Source: Hyphomicrobiales bacterium (GTDB taxonomy: Bacteria > Pseudomonadota > Alphaproteobacteria > Rhizobiales > Rhizobiaceae). From it: a stretch of 64,000 bases of DNA. Where the stretch lies: positions 1 through 64,000 of the forward strand of contig JAFKJU010000020.1 in the NCBI GenBank assembly GCA_017305935.1. The letters are read 5' to 3'. The translations under genes and the position numbers were made by a program. The notes below the pieces were generated by a model. It was given only the letters and a program-made list of their open reading frames with translations. It did no database searches and was not told the origin of the DNA. This document shows positions 42,999 to 52,433 of this stretch, one piece after another (the stretch's first letter is position 1; each line of letters starts with the position of its first letter).

Positions 42999-43974
42999 GA
43001 TGAACCTCCAGCCCGAAGGTCGGGGCGGCCGTTCGGATGATGGTGCGGATATCGGAATGCTGCGGCGTGAAATGCAGGTGCGCCTCGGCAACGCGATTGT
43101 CCGCCACCAGCACGGCAGGATCGCCGGCACGCCGCGCCTCGATTGCGACGGGCACGCGGATACGGGTGAGCCGCTCGATGGTATCGACGATCTGCCGCAC
43201 CGAGGTGCCGTGTCCGGTGCCCAGATTGGCCGCCAGGCTCTGGCCGCCGTCGAGCAGGTACAGCACCGCCAGCATATGGGCGCGGGCGAGGTCGGTGACA
43301 TGGATGTAATCGCGCACGCAGGTTCCGTCCGGCGTATCATAATCGTCGCCGAAGACGGTGAGGCGGTCGATGCGCCCGGCCGCCGCCATCAGAGCGCGTG
43401 GAATAAGGTGCGTTTCCGGTTCATGGCGTTCGCAGAGCTCGCCGTCGGGATCGGCGCCGGCGGCGTTGAAGTAGCGCAGGGCGGCGTAACGCAACGGGTG
43501 CGCGACGGCATAATCCCTGAGGATCATCTCGCCGATGAGCTTGGTCCGACCATAGGGGTTGATCGGGCATTGCCTGTCCCCCTCGCATATGGGAAGGGAG
43601 TTCGGCGTGCCATAGGTGGCGCAACTGCTGGAGAATACCACCCGCCGCAGCCGCGTATCGATGCAGCAATCCATCAGCGCGATCATGCCGGCGACATTGT
43701 TATTGTAATACTTGGCCGGCTCGGTGACCGACTCGCCGACATAGGCCGATGCCGCGAAGTGGATCAGGCAGGTCGGCTGCCACTGGCGGATGGCGGAGCG
43801 CAGGCGATCGCGGTCGCGCACGTCGCCCTTGACGAGCGGCCCCCATTTGACGCTGTCGGCGTGGCCCGTCGCCAGGTTGTCATAGACGACCGGCGTCAGG
43901 CCGGCCTGGCTGAGCATCTTGCAGGTGTGGCTGCCGATATAGCCGGCGCCTCCCGTAACCATGACCGTATCCAT
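42982..43974 (-). CDS. UDP-sugar 4-epimerase, probable UDP-xylose 4-epimerase
   Basis: A 330-residue extended SDR of the GalE type. It has MVTGGAGYIGSHTCKML, FAASAYVGESVTEPAKYYNN, FSSSCATYG with the catalytic Ser/Thr, NPYGRTKLIGE (YxxxK), and LRYFNAAGADPDG. By sequence alone it could be UDP-glucose 4-epimerase. Its place next to a UDP-glucuronate decarboxylase and UDP-glucose dehydrogenase argues for interconversion of UDP-xylose and UDP-L-arabinose. It starts 12 bp after the decarboxylase stop. Confidence 0.83.
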   Translation of the reverse strand: MDTVMVTGGAGYIGSHTCKMLSQAGLTPVVYDNLATGHADSVKWGPLVKGDVRDRDRLRSAIRQWQPTCLIHFAASAYVGESVTEPAKYYNNNVAGMIALMDCCIDTRLRRVVFSSSCATYGTPNSLPICEGDRQCPINPYGRTKLIGEMILRDYAVAHPLRYAALRYFNAAGADPDGELCERHEPETHLIPRALMAAAGRIDRLTVFGDDYDTPDGTCVRDYIHVTDLARAHMLAVLYLLDGGQSLAANLGTGHGTSVRQIVDTIERLTRIRVPVAIEARRAGDPAVLVADNRVAEAHLHFTPQHSDIRTIIRTAAPTFGLEVHHDTFS

Positions 43975-43986
43975 GACCGCCGCCCC

Positions 43987-45015
<1,029 letters not shown>

Positions 45016-45339
45016 TGTCTTCATCTCCATACGCGTTACAAGGACTCAAACGCCGCCCGCTCACGGGCACAGGCAATCACCTGCGCGCGATGACGGTATC
45101 GAGCGGTACACTTTTGCTGGATGCCTTTGAGTATGGTGATTTGAAAAACAGGCCGAATGTCAGGCCCGGGTCGCTAATGCAAATGGTGCGTCACGAATAT
45201 CGCTATGCGCCTTGCTGTCCCTCATCTGCGTGGAACGTCTTGCAAATGCGCTTTCAGTAAAACCGGGATCGCCGGCAAGTCTTTCGTCTCAGGATAGGTC
45301 CATCGGAAAGGGTTCCGAAGGTTTGGCGCGAAAGTAACG
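45016..45339. promoter_or_regulatory. Promoter region of the UDP-arabinose polysaccharide operon
   Basis: 324 bp between the LuxR-type gene and the uxs-like gene, both read leftwards. It holds no convincing gene. GGATAGGTCC at 45292-45301 repeats the core of the tandem repeat found upstream of the LuxR gene, which hints at a shared regulator. No clear -35/-10 pair was identified. Confidence 0.4.
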
Positions 45340-46104
45340 TCAGTTGCGCAGGCCGGGAGGCAGTTCTCCACCACCCTCGACCAGGAAAAATCGCGAGGCC
45401 GCTTCGGTACGGTTGCGCACATTCATCTTCTTGTAGATGTTGCGGACATGCACCTTCACGGTATTTTCCGACAGGTTGAGCTTGTCGGCGATGATCTTGT
45501 TCTGTGTTCCCTTGCAGAGCAGATCGAGGATCTGGACTTCGCGGGTTGTCAAGACATAGGCTTCACCGAGCCGCGAGGGTGCGGTCAGGGCGGTGGGCTT
45601 GATCATCGCCTGCGCCTTTTCCAGCGGAGTCTTGCTGGCGCGCAGGCGGCTCATCAGCGCCGAGGGGAAATGCTCGCCGCCTTTCATCAAAAGGTCGACG
45701 GCAGCCATGAAGACATCCATGCGCAGGTTCAGCGGCAGGATGCCGTCGATGGTGCGCGTCTCGACGAGCATGTCGAGATTGGTATCCATCATGTCGATCG
45801 CATCGATGACCAGCCCGATGGAAGCCTCCGGATGCAGGCTACGTACGGCCTGGACCGCTGCATGAAGTTCCGTTGTGGGGATTTTATAGAAGAGAGCCAG
45901 CCTGACCTTGCTGTCATCGTGGTCGATGATGGCGTTTGAGTCGTCCAGGCTGACGACGTCGCAAAAGGGAAACTTCTTTCCCAGGGTCTCGACCAGGCAT
46001 TCGGAGAATAGATCGGTCCTGGCCAGGACTAGTAGTGTATCGGATGCTGCGGCCAAACTGCCGCTCTTGTTTGGATTGACGACTCTGGATGCTACCATGA
46101 ACAT
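45340..46104 (-). CDS. LuxR-type regulator with receiver-like domain lacking a phospho-acceptor
   Basis: A 254-residue NarL/LuxR-type protein. The C-terminal HTH (~187-243) is complete, with LTTREVQILDLLCKGTQNKI and LSENTVKVHVRNIYKKMNVR. The N-terminal ~125 residues follow the receiver pattern (LLVLARTDLFSECLVETLGK ... GLVIDAIDMMDTNLDMLV ... DGILPLN), but the strand that should hold the acceptor Asp reads VRLALFYK. It is therefore probably phosphorylation-independent or binds another signal. ATG at 46104 follows GGGAGGCATTA. It sits between the polysaccharide operon and the divergent secretion operon, ideal for controlling both (inference). Confidence 0.82.
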   Translation of the reverse strand: MFMVASRVVNPNKSGSLAAASDTLLVLARTDLFSECLVETLGKKFPFCDVVSLDDSNAIIDHDDSKVRLALFYKIPTTELHAAVQAVRSLHPEASIGLVIDAIDMMDTNLDMLVETRTIDGILPLNLRMDVFMAAVDLLMKGGEHFPSALMSRLRASKTPLEKAQAMIKPTALTAPSRLGEAYVLTTREVQILDLLCKGTQNKIIADKLNLSENTVKVHVRNIYKKMNVRNRTEAASRFFLVEGGGELPPGLRN

Positions 46105-46894
46105 TAATGCCTCCCTACGCCCGGCAATCTCAGCCGAAATAATACCCTCTCTTCGGAACCTTTCCATGTGGATAGGCCCCGTCAGTCACTGGATAGGCCT
46201 GTCAGTCGCTCAATGTGTTTATTAGTTGTTAACGATCCTATTATGAATGCTGATGCGAATAAATGGCCCAAACGGATTAGTTGGTTTAAAAAACGCTTAA
46301 TTTTCTTTCGAAGGAATGCAAATTTCTGCACCCATATGCTTCCTGGAAACAACGCAACCCGCGATTTCATCGGATTACAGCACCAGATTGCAAGACGATT
46401 CTTCCCGTCAAGACTTATGTGGAAACAAAACTCCATTAAACTTCAATTTGTCGCCCTTCAACCGGTATTATTTAAAAACGACCCAATTAATCACTATTTC
46501 CTTAACCCGAATTGATGTCTAGGAATGGTGCTCGTTCCGGTGCAATGTCTGCCCGTCGCCGCAAGGTGGACCGGAAAGGCGCATACAGTTCGTATATCCG
46601 CAGCTCCAGTGATTCGTGAAGTGGATAGCCTCTCCGCCAGTCAAGACCCGAAAATCTGAAGTCGAAACCGCGATGCGTATCTGTCGCGGCATGGCTGAAC
46701 TGCGACCTTGTAAACCGTATCGCAGCCGGTTGCGTATCGACCTTCCGAAGACGGGACGTAGCAGAGTATGCGTCGCAGATGCCGCGTATCGAGTGCATCT
46801 GTTTGTTTGTAACCATCGAAGTCATGGCGTGTGAAATCCCGTTTAGATGAGAGGGATATCGTCTGCGACTTCGGCCTCAACCGGAGGAAAGACA
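46105..46894. promoter_or_regulatory. Long divergent regulatory region between LuxR-type gene and secretion operon
   Basis: 790 bp without a convincing gene. Positions 46200-46520 are strikingly AT-rich for this replicon, with many short ATTAA/TTAAT runs; the rest has ordinary GC. A tandem repeat lies near the LuxR side. Possible roles are a nucleoid-protein (MucR/Ros-like) silenced promoter and a long untranslated leader for the Asp/Asn-rich protein gene. Short open frames in it lack ribosome sites and family-like sequence. Confidence 0.45.
46169..46209. repeat. Tandem 20-21 bp direct repeat upstream of the LuxR-type gene
   Basis: Two adjacent copies, 46169-46189 and 46190-46209, each contain TGGATAGGCC followed by GTCAGTC. 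They differ by one inserted base and two substitutions. The 21-bp period equals two helical turns, as for sites bound by a cooperating regulator. They begin 65 bp upstream of the LuxR-type start codon. Confidence 0.65.
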
Positions 46895-47965
46895 ATGCCG
46901 TTTCCAGTCAATCAGGTGAACCAGACCATCAACGATATCGACCAGACGACGAACAGCACCAGCAACACCGACGAAAGCACCAAAATCGGTGCGCTTTCCG
47001 ATGGCTTTGCCAACACAGCGACTAACTCGACCGAAATCGACGATGGTTCGAACGGCTATATCGGCACTGCGAACGGCAACGACCGCGGCAACTATACCGA
47101 TAGCGGCACATACGATTCCAACAACGACAACTCGCAGACCAGCAATGCGACAACCAACACCGACAGCAGCACCCATACGGATGTCGATGTCGATGCGCAG
47201 GTTGATGTCGCGATCGGAAACGGCAACGACCGCGACAACGATTACGACTGGAATTACAACGATCAGGACACGACGAACACGACGAACACCGCAACGTCGA
47301 GCGTTTCTGACAGCTATAACGACGTCGACAATACCTCGACGAGTGTCGCTAACAGCAACAACTACGCTTACAACGACCAAAGCGACCACAGTGACAACAG
47401 CGACCGCAGCGATAATAGTGATCGCAGCGACAACAGCGATCACAGCGACCACTCCGTCTACACATCCGACAACGATTTTGCCGATCTCGATGGCCTGAGC
47501 GGCTTCGGCAATCTCGGCGTGGCCGGCGGCGACCTCACCTTCAATCTGGGTGACGATTTCTCGTTCAGCCTCGATGTCAAGGATCTCCTCAACAACTCCC
47601 TGAACGGTGACGGCAACGACGTCGGCTTCAGCCTGGTCCAGGCAAATCATCTGGCGGACCAGGACTATGCCTCCGGCATCAGCATGGAAAATAGCGGCGC
47701 CACCAACACCTTGAACGCATATGGCGGCACGGCCAATGGCGCAGAGGGTATTGACGCATCCGGCGAGTGCTGGACACCGGCGGCAAACATCAATGTCGGC
47801 GACGACATGACCGGTAGCAGCACTGCAAATGCCTCCGCCATCGTTGCTAATTCCGGCTTCCATCTGGAGCTGGTGCAGGGCGCCAACATGCTCAGCAACA
47901 CTCTGGACTCGACGATCTCGGGTGGCGACTTGCACCATTCGGGCGAAGACACCGCAAGCTCCTGA
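46895..47965 (+). CDS. Asn/Asp/Ser/Thr-rich repeat protein, candidate type I secretion substrate
   Basis: A 356-residue acidic protein of very biased composition with almost no Lys/Arg or Cys (one Cys at 292). Residues ~1-160 are N/D/T/S-rich. Residues 163-186 are eight SD[HNR] tripeptides. Residues ~195-356 are more hydrophobic, with GFSLVQANHLADQDYASGIS and LELVQGANMLSNTLDSTISG; these echo repeats in the next gene's product. There is no Sec signal peptide and no RTX nonapeptide. ATG at 46895 follows CGGAGGAAAGACA. First gene of an operon with an ABC exporter and adaptor, so export by them is likely. Family unknown to me. Confidence 0.75.
   Translation: MPFPVNQVNQTINDIDQTTNSTSNTDESTKIGALSDGFANTATNSTEIDDGSNGYIGTANGNDRGNYTDSGTYDSNNDNSQTSNATTNTDSSTHTDVDVDAQVDVAIGNGNDRDNDYDWNYNDQDTTNTTNTATSSVSDSYNDVDNTSTSVANSNNYAYNDQSDHSDNSDRSDNSDRSDNSDHSDHSVYTSDNDFADLDGLSGFGNLGVAGGDLTFNLGDDFSFSLDVKDLLNNSLNGDGNDVGFSLVQANHLADQDYASGISMENSGATNTLNAYGGTANGAEGIDASGECWTPAANINVGDDMTGSSTANASAIVANSGFHLELVQGANMLSNTLDSTISGGDLHHSGEDTASS
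47381..47452 (+). repeat. Eight 9-bp coding repeats (SD[H/N/R])
   Basis: Eight in-frame units of form AGYGAYNNN encode SDH SDN SDR SDN SDR SDN SDH SDH. Codon-level variation shows an old repeat kept by protein-level selection rather than a recent slippage array. Confidence 0.9.
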
Positions 47966-47988
47966 CCTATACCTCTCTGACGATAAAA

Positions 47989-48015
47989 GGCTGCACCGGT
48001 GCGCCCGGTGCAGCC
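47989..48015 (+). terminator. Strong hairpin between first and second genes of the secretion operon
   Basis: GGCTGCACCG (47989-47998) pairs perfectly with CGGTGCAGCC (48006-48015) around a 7-nt loop. It is not followed by a T tract. In this intercistronic position it likely protects the upstream message or partly attenuates transcription, giving more of the first protein than of the exporter. Confidence 0.6.
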
Positions 48016-48119
48016 ACAGTAATTTGTGATGCCGGAAACGGCGCCGCAACGTTCGTCCGAGAGGGATCGGGCGGATCGTTGCGGGTATCCGGCCTCGCGC
48101 GTTCGTTGCGGAGGCTACC

Positions 48120-50135
48120 ATGTATACCGAGAGCATTAACGAGATTATCGCGCATTTCATCGGCCTCTTCGAAAGTGAGGTCGAGATGGCGCGTATGCGT
48201 ATTCGTTATCTTGGAGGCAGAGCCGATGAAGACAGCGTGAGGCTGCCGCCCAACGATGCTCCGGTCAGGCTTGACCCGCCGGGGCATGTGGAACTGAGCG
48301 ATTATACGCCGGGTGTCAGTTACAGAGCGCCGCATTACGGTTTCCATATCGAGGTGCACACCGGCAAGCTGCTGACGCCCCGCCACCACGATCCCGACGA
48401 CCTCACCGGATTTCACTTCCGCCATCGGATGACCTCCAGCCCCGATCTTCCGCCGGATCGCCTTCCCGTACAACACGAGCTGATCATTCACACCGGCCCC
48501 GGCTCCGCAATCACCCATGTCGTGCAGTCCAACCTGCTGCAGGATGACGACTATCTCGACATGACCGGCGGCCCGCGTCTCTTTTACGATCTTTCCTACG
48601 TCAATCAACGACTTGCCGAATACTGGCTGAAGGGCGACGCACTCAATCCCTTTTCCGATTTCCACCGCACCGATACCTATGAAGGGGTCAAGGCGCTGGC
48701 GGATCGCGCGCATGAAGCGATATCGCTGCTCGCCGAATCCGGCGTTTCCAGCCTTGGCACCGGCAACGATCAGGATTTCGTCGCCGCCGGCAAGGAACTC
48801 GACGGTAGCTGGGTCAATGGCAAGTCCACCACGGAAACCCTGAAGATGGACGAGGCCATGCCGGATCGTGGCATCGCCAAGCCGCACGAAGAGCCGGAAG
48901 GCGTCGAGGGATCGGCGTCGCAAATCGGTGGCGCTGAAAACAGCCTGACCGTCGCCGCCGGCGCCAATGTCCTCGCCAACGAGTTCTCGCTGGTCGACAG
49001 CGGCGTCATCTCGCCTGTCATGGCGGTGATGGGCAATTACCAGCAGGTGGATTCCATCGTCCAGACCTGGGTCTACAGCGACCAGGACAAGGTCGACGAT
49101 ATCTTCACCAAGCCGGCCGACCATCACGCGACGGTCGCCAACAACATCGCCACTTTCGCTCGCACTAGCTATGACTTGCCGCCGGCGACGGCCACGACCG
49201 AGGATGGAACGCCAGCGTTTCCCAGCGCCTGGCGCGTCAGCGTCATCAATGGCGACGTTTCCTTCGTCAACTGGACCGAGCAGTATCACTTCATGACCGA
49301 CAATGACGTCATGACGGTCACGACGACGGGCTCCTCGGCAAGCGTGCTGACGGGCGGCAATGTCTCGCTCAATCTCGCCTCGTTTCTCGGCCTCAGCCTG
49401 CAATACGATCTGGTGATCGTCGGCGGCAATGTGCTCGACATGAACATGATTAGCCAGTTGGCGGTGCTCTATGACAACGACACCGTCAAGGCGGGCGCGG
49501 GCGCCGGGGCGGGCGCGACGGTCCAGACCAGCAACAATCTTCTGTGGAACGAGGCCTCCATACACAATGTCGGGCTGAACAACCGCTTCGACACGATGCC
49601 CGATTATGTATCCAAGGCGGTCCAGCACATCAACGATCGCAACGGGTCCCTGCCCGACGGCATGGCCTCGGATTCGCTGTTTGCCGGCAAGCAAGGGCTC
49701 AATGTGCTCTACATCACCGGCAATATCTTCAATATCAATTACATCCGCCAGACCAGCGTACTCGGCGATGCCGACCATGTGACCCAGGCGGCGTCTACGC
49801 TTCTCAAGAACAGCGCGGGCGCCAATGTCTCGATCGATACGGGCAGCAATGTCGTCGGCAACAGCGCCCATATCGTCGATTACGACAGCTTCGGCGCCAA
49901 GACCTATCTTGGCGGCCAGCTCTATTCCGATGCGGTTCTGATCCAGAGCGGCATCGTCGAGAACGACACGTCGATCGCGCATCTGATGACCGGCGGACTC
50001 GCCAACGAGCTCGTCGCATTCCTTCATGATGACGCCACCGGCAGCCACAGCACAGATGGAGTTTTCAATAGCGGTCACGACTGGTCCTGGGCATCGGCGC
50101 ATCCCGCCGATGTCATGCAGACGGCGGTCGCCTGA
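48120..50135 (+). CDS. Large repeat protein, candidate type I secreted surface protein
   Basis: A 671-residue acidic protein without Sec signal peptide or RTX motif. Residues 1-110 are unique. Type A repeats, roughly [VY]-hydrophobic-x-GN-x4-N-x-I-x-Q-x2-VL-x-D-x-D-x-V, occur near 123-146, 303-325, 376-398, 433-456, 531-554 and 596-618; clear examples are IVGGNVLDMNMISQLAVLYD and YITGNIFNINYIRQTSVLGD. Type B repeats (GANVLANEFSLVDSG, SNNLLWNEASIHNVG, GSNVVGNSAHIVDYDS) alternate with them. A Gly/Ala run lies at ~458-466. ATG at 48120 follows GCGGAGGCTACC. Position before exporter genes suggests an exported matrix or adhesin protein. I do not recognise a characterised family. Confidence 0.78.
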   Translation: MYTESINEIIAHFIGLFESEVEMARMRIRYLGGRADEDSVRLPPNDAPVRLDPPGHVELSDYTPGVSYRAPHYGFHIEVHTGKLLTPRHHDPDDLTGFHFRHRMTSSPDLPPDRLPVQHELIIHTGPGSAITHVVQSNLLQDDDYLDMTGGPRLFYDLSYVNQRLAEYWLKGDALNPFSDFHRTDTYEGVKALADRAHEAISLLAESGVSSLGTGNDQDFVAAGKELDGSWVNGKSTTETLKMDEAMPDRGIAKPHEEPEGVEGSASQIGGAENSLTVAAGANVLANEFSLVDSGVISPVMAVMGNYQQVDSIVQTWVYSDQDKVDDIFTKPADHHATVANNIATFARTSYDLPPATATTEDGTPAFPSAWRVSVINGDVSFVNWTEQYHFMTDNDVMTVTTTGSSASVLTGGNVSLNLASFLGLSLQYDLVIVGGNVLDMNMISQLAVLYDNDTVKAGAGAGAGATVQTSNNLLWNEASIHNVGLNNRFDTMPDYVSKAVQHINDRNGSLPDGMASDSLFAGKQGLNVLYITGNIFNINYIRQTSVLGDADHVTQAASTLLKNSAGANVSIDTGSNVVGNSAHIVDYDSFGAKTYLGGQLYSDAVLIQSGIVENDTSIAHLMTGGLANELVAFLHDDATGSHSTDGVFNSGHDWSWASAHPADVMQTAVA

Positions 50136-50161
50136 TATGAGTTTGGGTAGGAGTGAGTGGG

Positions 50162-52432
50162 ATGAATTACGTGTTGAGAGGGACGGTTTCCTGGCAACCG
50201 CCCATGCGGCAGGACGCAGTCCGCCGGGGCGGCTCCGAAGGCGATGTGATGGATGCCTGCATCCAGGCCATCAATGACGCCGTCGAGGATTTTCTGACGA
50301 CATCGCTGGCCAAACCGCCGCAAGATACCGACCTGCAAAAAGAAATTCAGGATACCGCCCCGCAATCAACCGCACTGGAAAGCGCTCCCCGGCTTGCCGA
50401 GCCGGCGATCCAGACAACCGCTCCCCTGATACCGGTTCCGGAAACCGTTGCCAAAGCGCCTGTCGCGCCTTCCAATCCCGCAACGGCGCGTGAAACGCCT
50501 GCTTCTCCCACCGATCCTGCCGCCCGCGTCGAGCCCGTTCCGAAGCAGGACCTGCCCTTCGTCAAGACCATCGACAGCGACAACGGGCCCGTGCGCGCCA
50601 ATGAACGTCGCCCCTCGACAGGCGGCGGCGGCAATGGCCGCACGCCCGATTCCGGCGGTGGCGGCGGTGGCGGCGGCAATCCGAACCAGCAGGGCTTCCA
50701 CAAGCGTAGCGAACCGGTCAACTTCGCCCGCAGCCTGCAGCAGGCGATGGCCGCCATTCGCCGCAACATGGCGGTGGTGATGATCTTCACCATCGCCATC
50801 AACGTGCTGCTGCTGGCGATCCCGATCTATTTGTTCCAGATTTCCGACCGTGTGCTGACCAGCCGCTCGATGGACACGCTGGTCATGTTGACGATCGCCG
50901 TCATCGGCGCTGTCCTGCTGCAGGCGTTCATGGATTCGGTGCGCCGCTTCATCCTGATGCGCACGGCAGTAGAACTGGAGGTTCAGCTCGGCGCACCGGT
51001 TCTGTCGGCGGCGGCGCGCGCCTCGCTGCACGGCAACGGCAAGGATTACCAGACGCTGCAGGATCTGCAGCAATTGCGTGCCTTCATCACCTCCGGCACG
51101 CTGATCGCCTTCCTCGATGCGCCATTGATGCCGCTGTTCATCGTCGTCGTCTACCTGGTGCATCCGCATCTGGGCATCATCATCATGGTGTGCTGCGTCA
51201 CGCTGTTTCTCATCGCCTGGCTGAACCAGCGCTTCACCGCAAGGCAGTTCTCGGAGGCCAGCGGTTATGCCAGCCGCGCCAATTTCCATCTCGATTCGAT
51301 GACCCGAAATTCGCAGATCATCAACGCCTTGGCGATGATACCGGAAGCCGTGAGGATGTGGGGGCAGGAAACGGCCGGTTCGTTGAAGGCTCATGTCCAG
51401 GCCCAGGATCGCAACATCATCTTTTCGGGTATCTCCAAGGGCTGCCGCATGGTCGCGCAGATCGCCCTGCTCGGCTGGGGCGCGCATTTGTCGCTCGCCG
51501 GCGAATTGACCGGTGGGATGGTGATCGCCGCCTCGATCATCTCCGGTCGCGCGCTGGCGCCGATCGAAGGCGCCATCGAGGGCTGGAACCAGTTCAACCG
51601 CTCCGCCGCCGCTTATGGCCGCATCAAGCAGTTGCTGCTCGGCTCGCCGCTGAACTTCGCCCGCCTGCGCCTGCCCAACCCGGAAGGACGGCTGGATGTG
51701 GAGCGCGTGCTGTTCGTACCGCCGCCGCAGAAGCGCGTGATCCTCAACGGCATTTCCTTCTCGCTGAAGAAAGGCGAGTCGCTGGCGATCATCGGCAATT
51801 CCGGTTCCGGCAAGACGACGCTCGGCAAGATGCTGGTCGGCTCGATCATGCCGACCTCGGGCAATGTCCGCCTCGACCTGATGGATCTGCGCAACTGGGA
51901 CCAGCGTCAGTTCGGCGAAAGCATCGGCTACCTGCCGCAGGACGTGCAGCTTTTCCCGGGTACGATCAAGGCGAACATTTCACGCATGCGCGACGATATC
52001 GAGGACCGGCAGATCTTCGAGGCCGCGGTGCTGGCCGATGTGCACGAGCTGATCGCCGGCCTGCCGCAGGGATACGAGACCATCGTCACCGCCGATGGCT
52101 CGCCGCTTTCGGGCGGCCAGAAGCAGCGTATTGCGCTGGCCCGCGCCTTCTTCGGCGATCCGAAATTCGTGGTGCTCGACGAGCCCAACTCCAATCTCGA
52201 CACGCAAGGGGAGGCGGCGCTCGCCCGCGCCCTGATGCATGCCAAGAAGCAGGGTATCACCACGGTCACGATCACCCAGCGCCCAGCGCTCCTGCAATGC
52301 GTCGACAAGATCCTGGTGCTGAAGGATGGCACCGTCGGCATGTTCGGCGAGCGGATGGAAGTGTTGAAGGCGCTTTCGGGCAATCGCGGACAGCAGCAGC
52401 AGGGCGGCGCAGAACCGCGCATAGGGGGTTGA
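50162..52432 (+). CDS. Type I secretion ABC transporter with long low-complexity N terminus
   Basis: A 756-residue exporter of the PrtD/LapB-like class. Membrane domain from ~residue 190 (IRRNMAVVMIFTIAINVLLL, helices to ~490). The ATPase domain has AIIGNSGSGKTTLGKMLVGS, LSGGQKQRIALARAFFGDPK and FVVLDEPNSNLD. No C39 peptidase domain is present. Residues 1-185 are an unusual Pro/Ala/Thr-rich stretch ending in a Gly run (GGGGGGGG near 168-175). ATG at 50162 has AGGAG eight bases upstream; a GTG at 50153 is less likely. It follows the substrate-like gene by 26 bp and precedes the adaptor by 1 bp. Confidence 0.9.
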   Translation: MNYVLRGTVSWQPPMRQDAVRRGGSEGDVMDACIQAINDAVEDFLTTSLAKPPQDTDLQKEIQDTAPQSTALESAPRLAEPAIQTTAPLIPVPETVAKAPVAPSNPATARETPASPTDPAARVEPVPKQDLPFVKTIDSDNGPVRANERRPSTGGGGNGRTPDSGGGGGGGGNPNQQGFHKRSEPVNFARSLQQAMAAIRRNMAVVMIFTIAINVLLLAIPIYLFQISDRVLTSRSMDTLVMLTIAVIGAVLLQAFMDSVRRFILMRTAVELEVQLGAPVLSAAARASLHGNGKDYQTLQDLQQLRAFITSGTLIAFLDAPLMPLFIVVVYLVHPHLGIIIMVCCVTLFLIAWLNQRFTARQFSEASGYASRANFHLDSMTRNSQIINALAMIPEAVRMWGQETAGSLKAHVQAQDRNIIFSGISKGCRMVAQIALLGWGAHLSLAGELTGGMVIAASIISGRALAPIEGAIEGWNQFNRSAAAYGRIKQLLLGSPLNFARLRLPNPEGRLDVERVLFVPPPQKRVILNGISFSLKKGESLAIIGNSGSGKTTLGKMLVGSIMPTSGNVRLDLMDLRNWDQRQFGESIGYLPQDVQLFPGTIKANISRMRDDIEDRQIFEAAVLADVHELIAGLPQGYETIVTADGSPLSGGQKQRIALARAFFGDPKFVVLDEPNSNLDTQGEAALARALMHAKKQGITTVTITQRPALLQCVDKILVLKDGTVGMFGERMEVLKALSGNRGQQQQGGAEPRIGG

Positions 52433-52433
52433 A

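Noticed and set aside
42982-43974. Naming the epimerase galE
   Set aside because: Sequence fits GalE, but the operon makes UDP-xylose, so UDP-xylose 4-epimerase is more likely; a symbol would overstate certainty.
46168-46515. 115-codon frame in the AT-rich divergent region
   Set aside because: No ribosome site, no recognisable sequence, and composition like non-coding AT-rich DNA. Treated as part of the regulatory region.
46616-46834. 72-codon frame before the Asp/Asn-rich protein gene
   Set aside because: No Shine-Dalgarno sequence and Arg/Cys-rich random-looking translation; more likely untranslated leader.
47381-47452. Short regular repeats that could suggest a CRISPR array or minisatellite
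   Set aside because: Units are 9 bp, in frame, without spacers, and encode SD[HNR]; this is a coding repeat.
48120-50135. RTX-type calcium-binding adhesin
   Set aside because: No GGxGxDxUx nonapeptides were found in this protein or in the preceding one, despite the type I exporter next to them.
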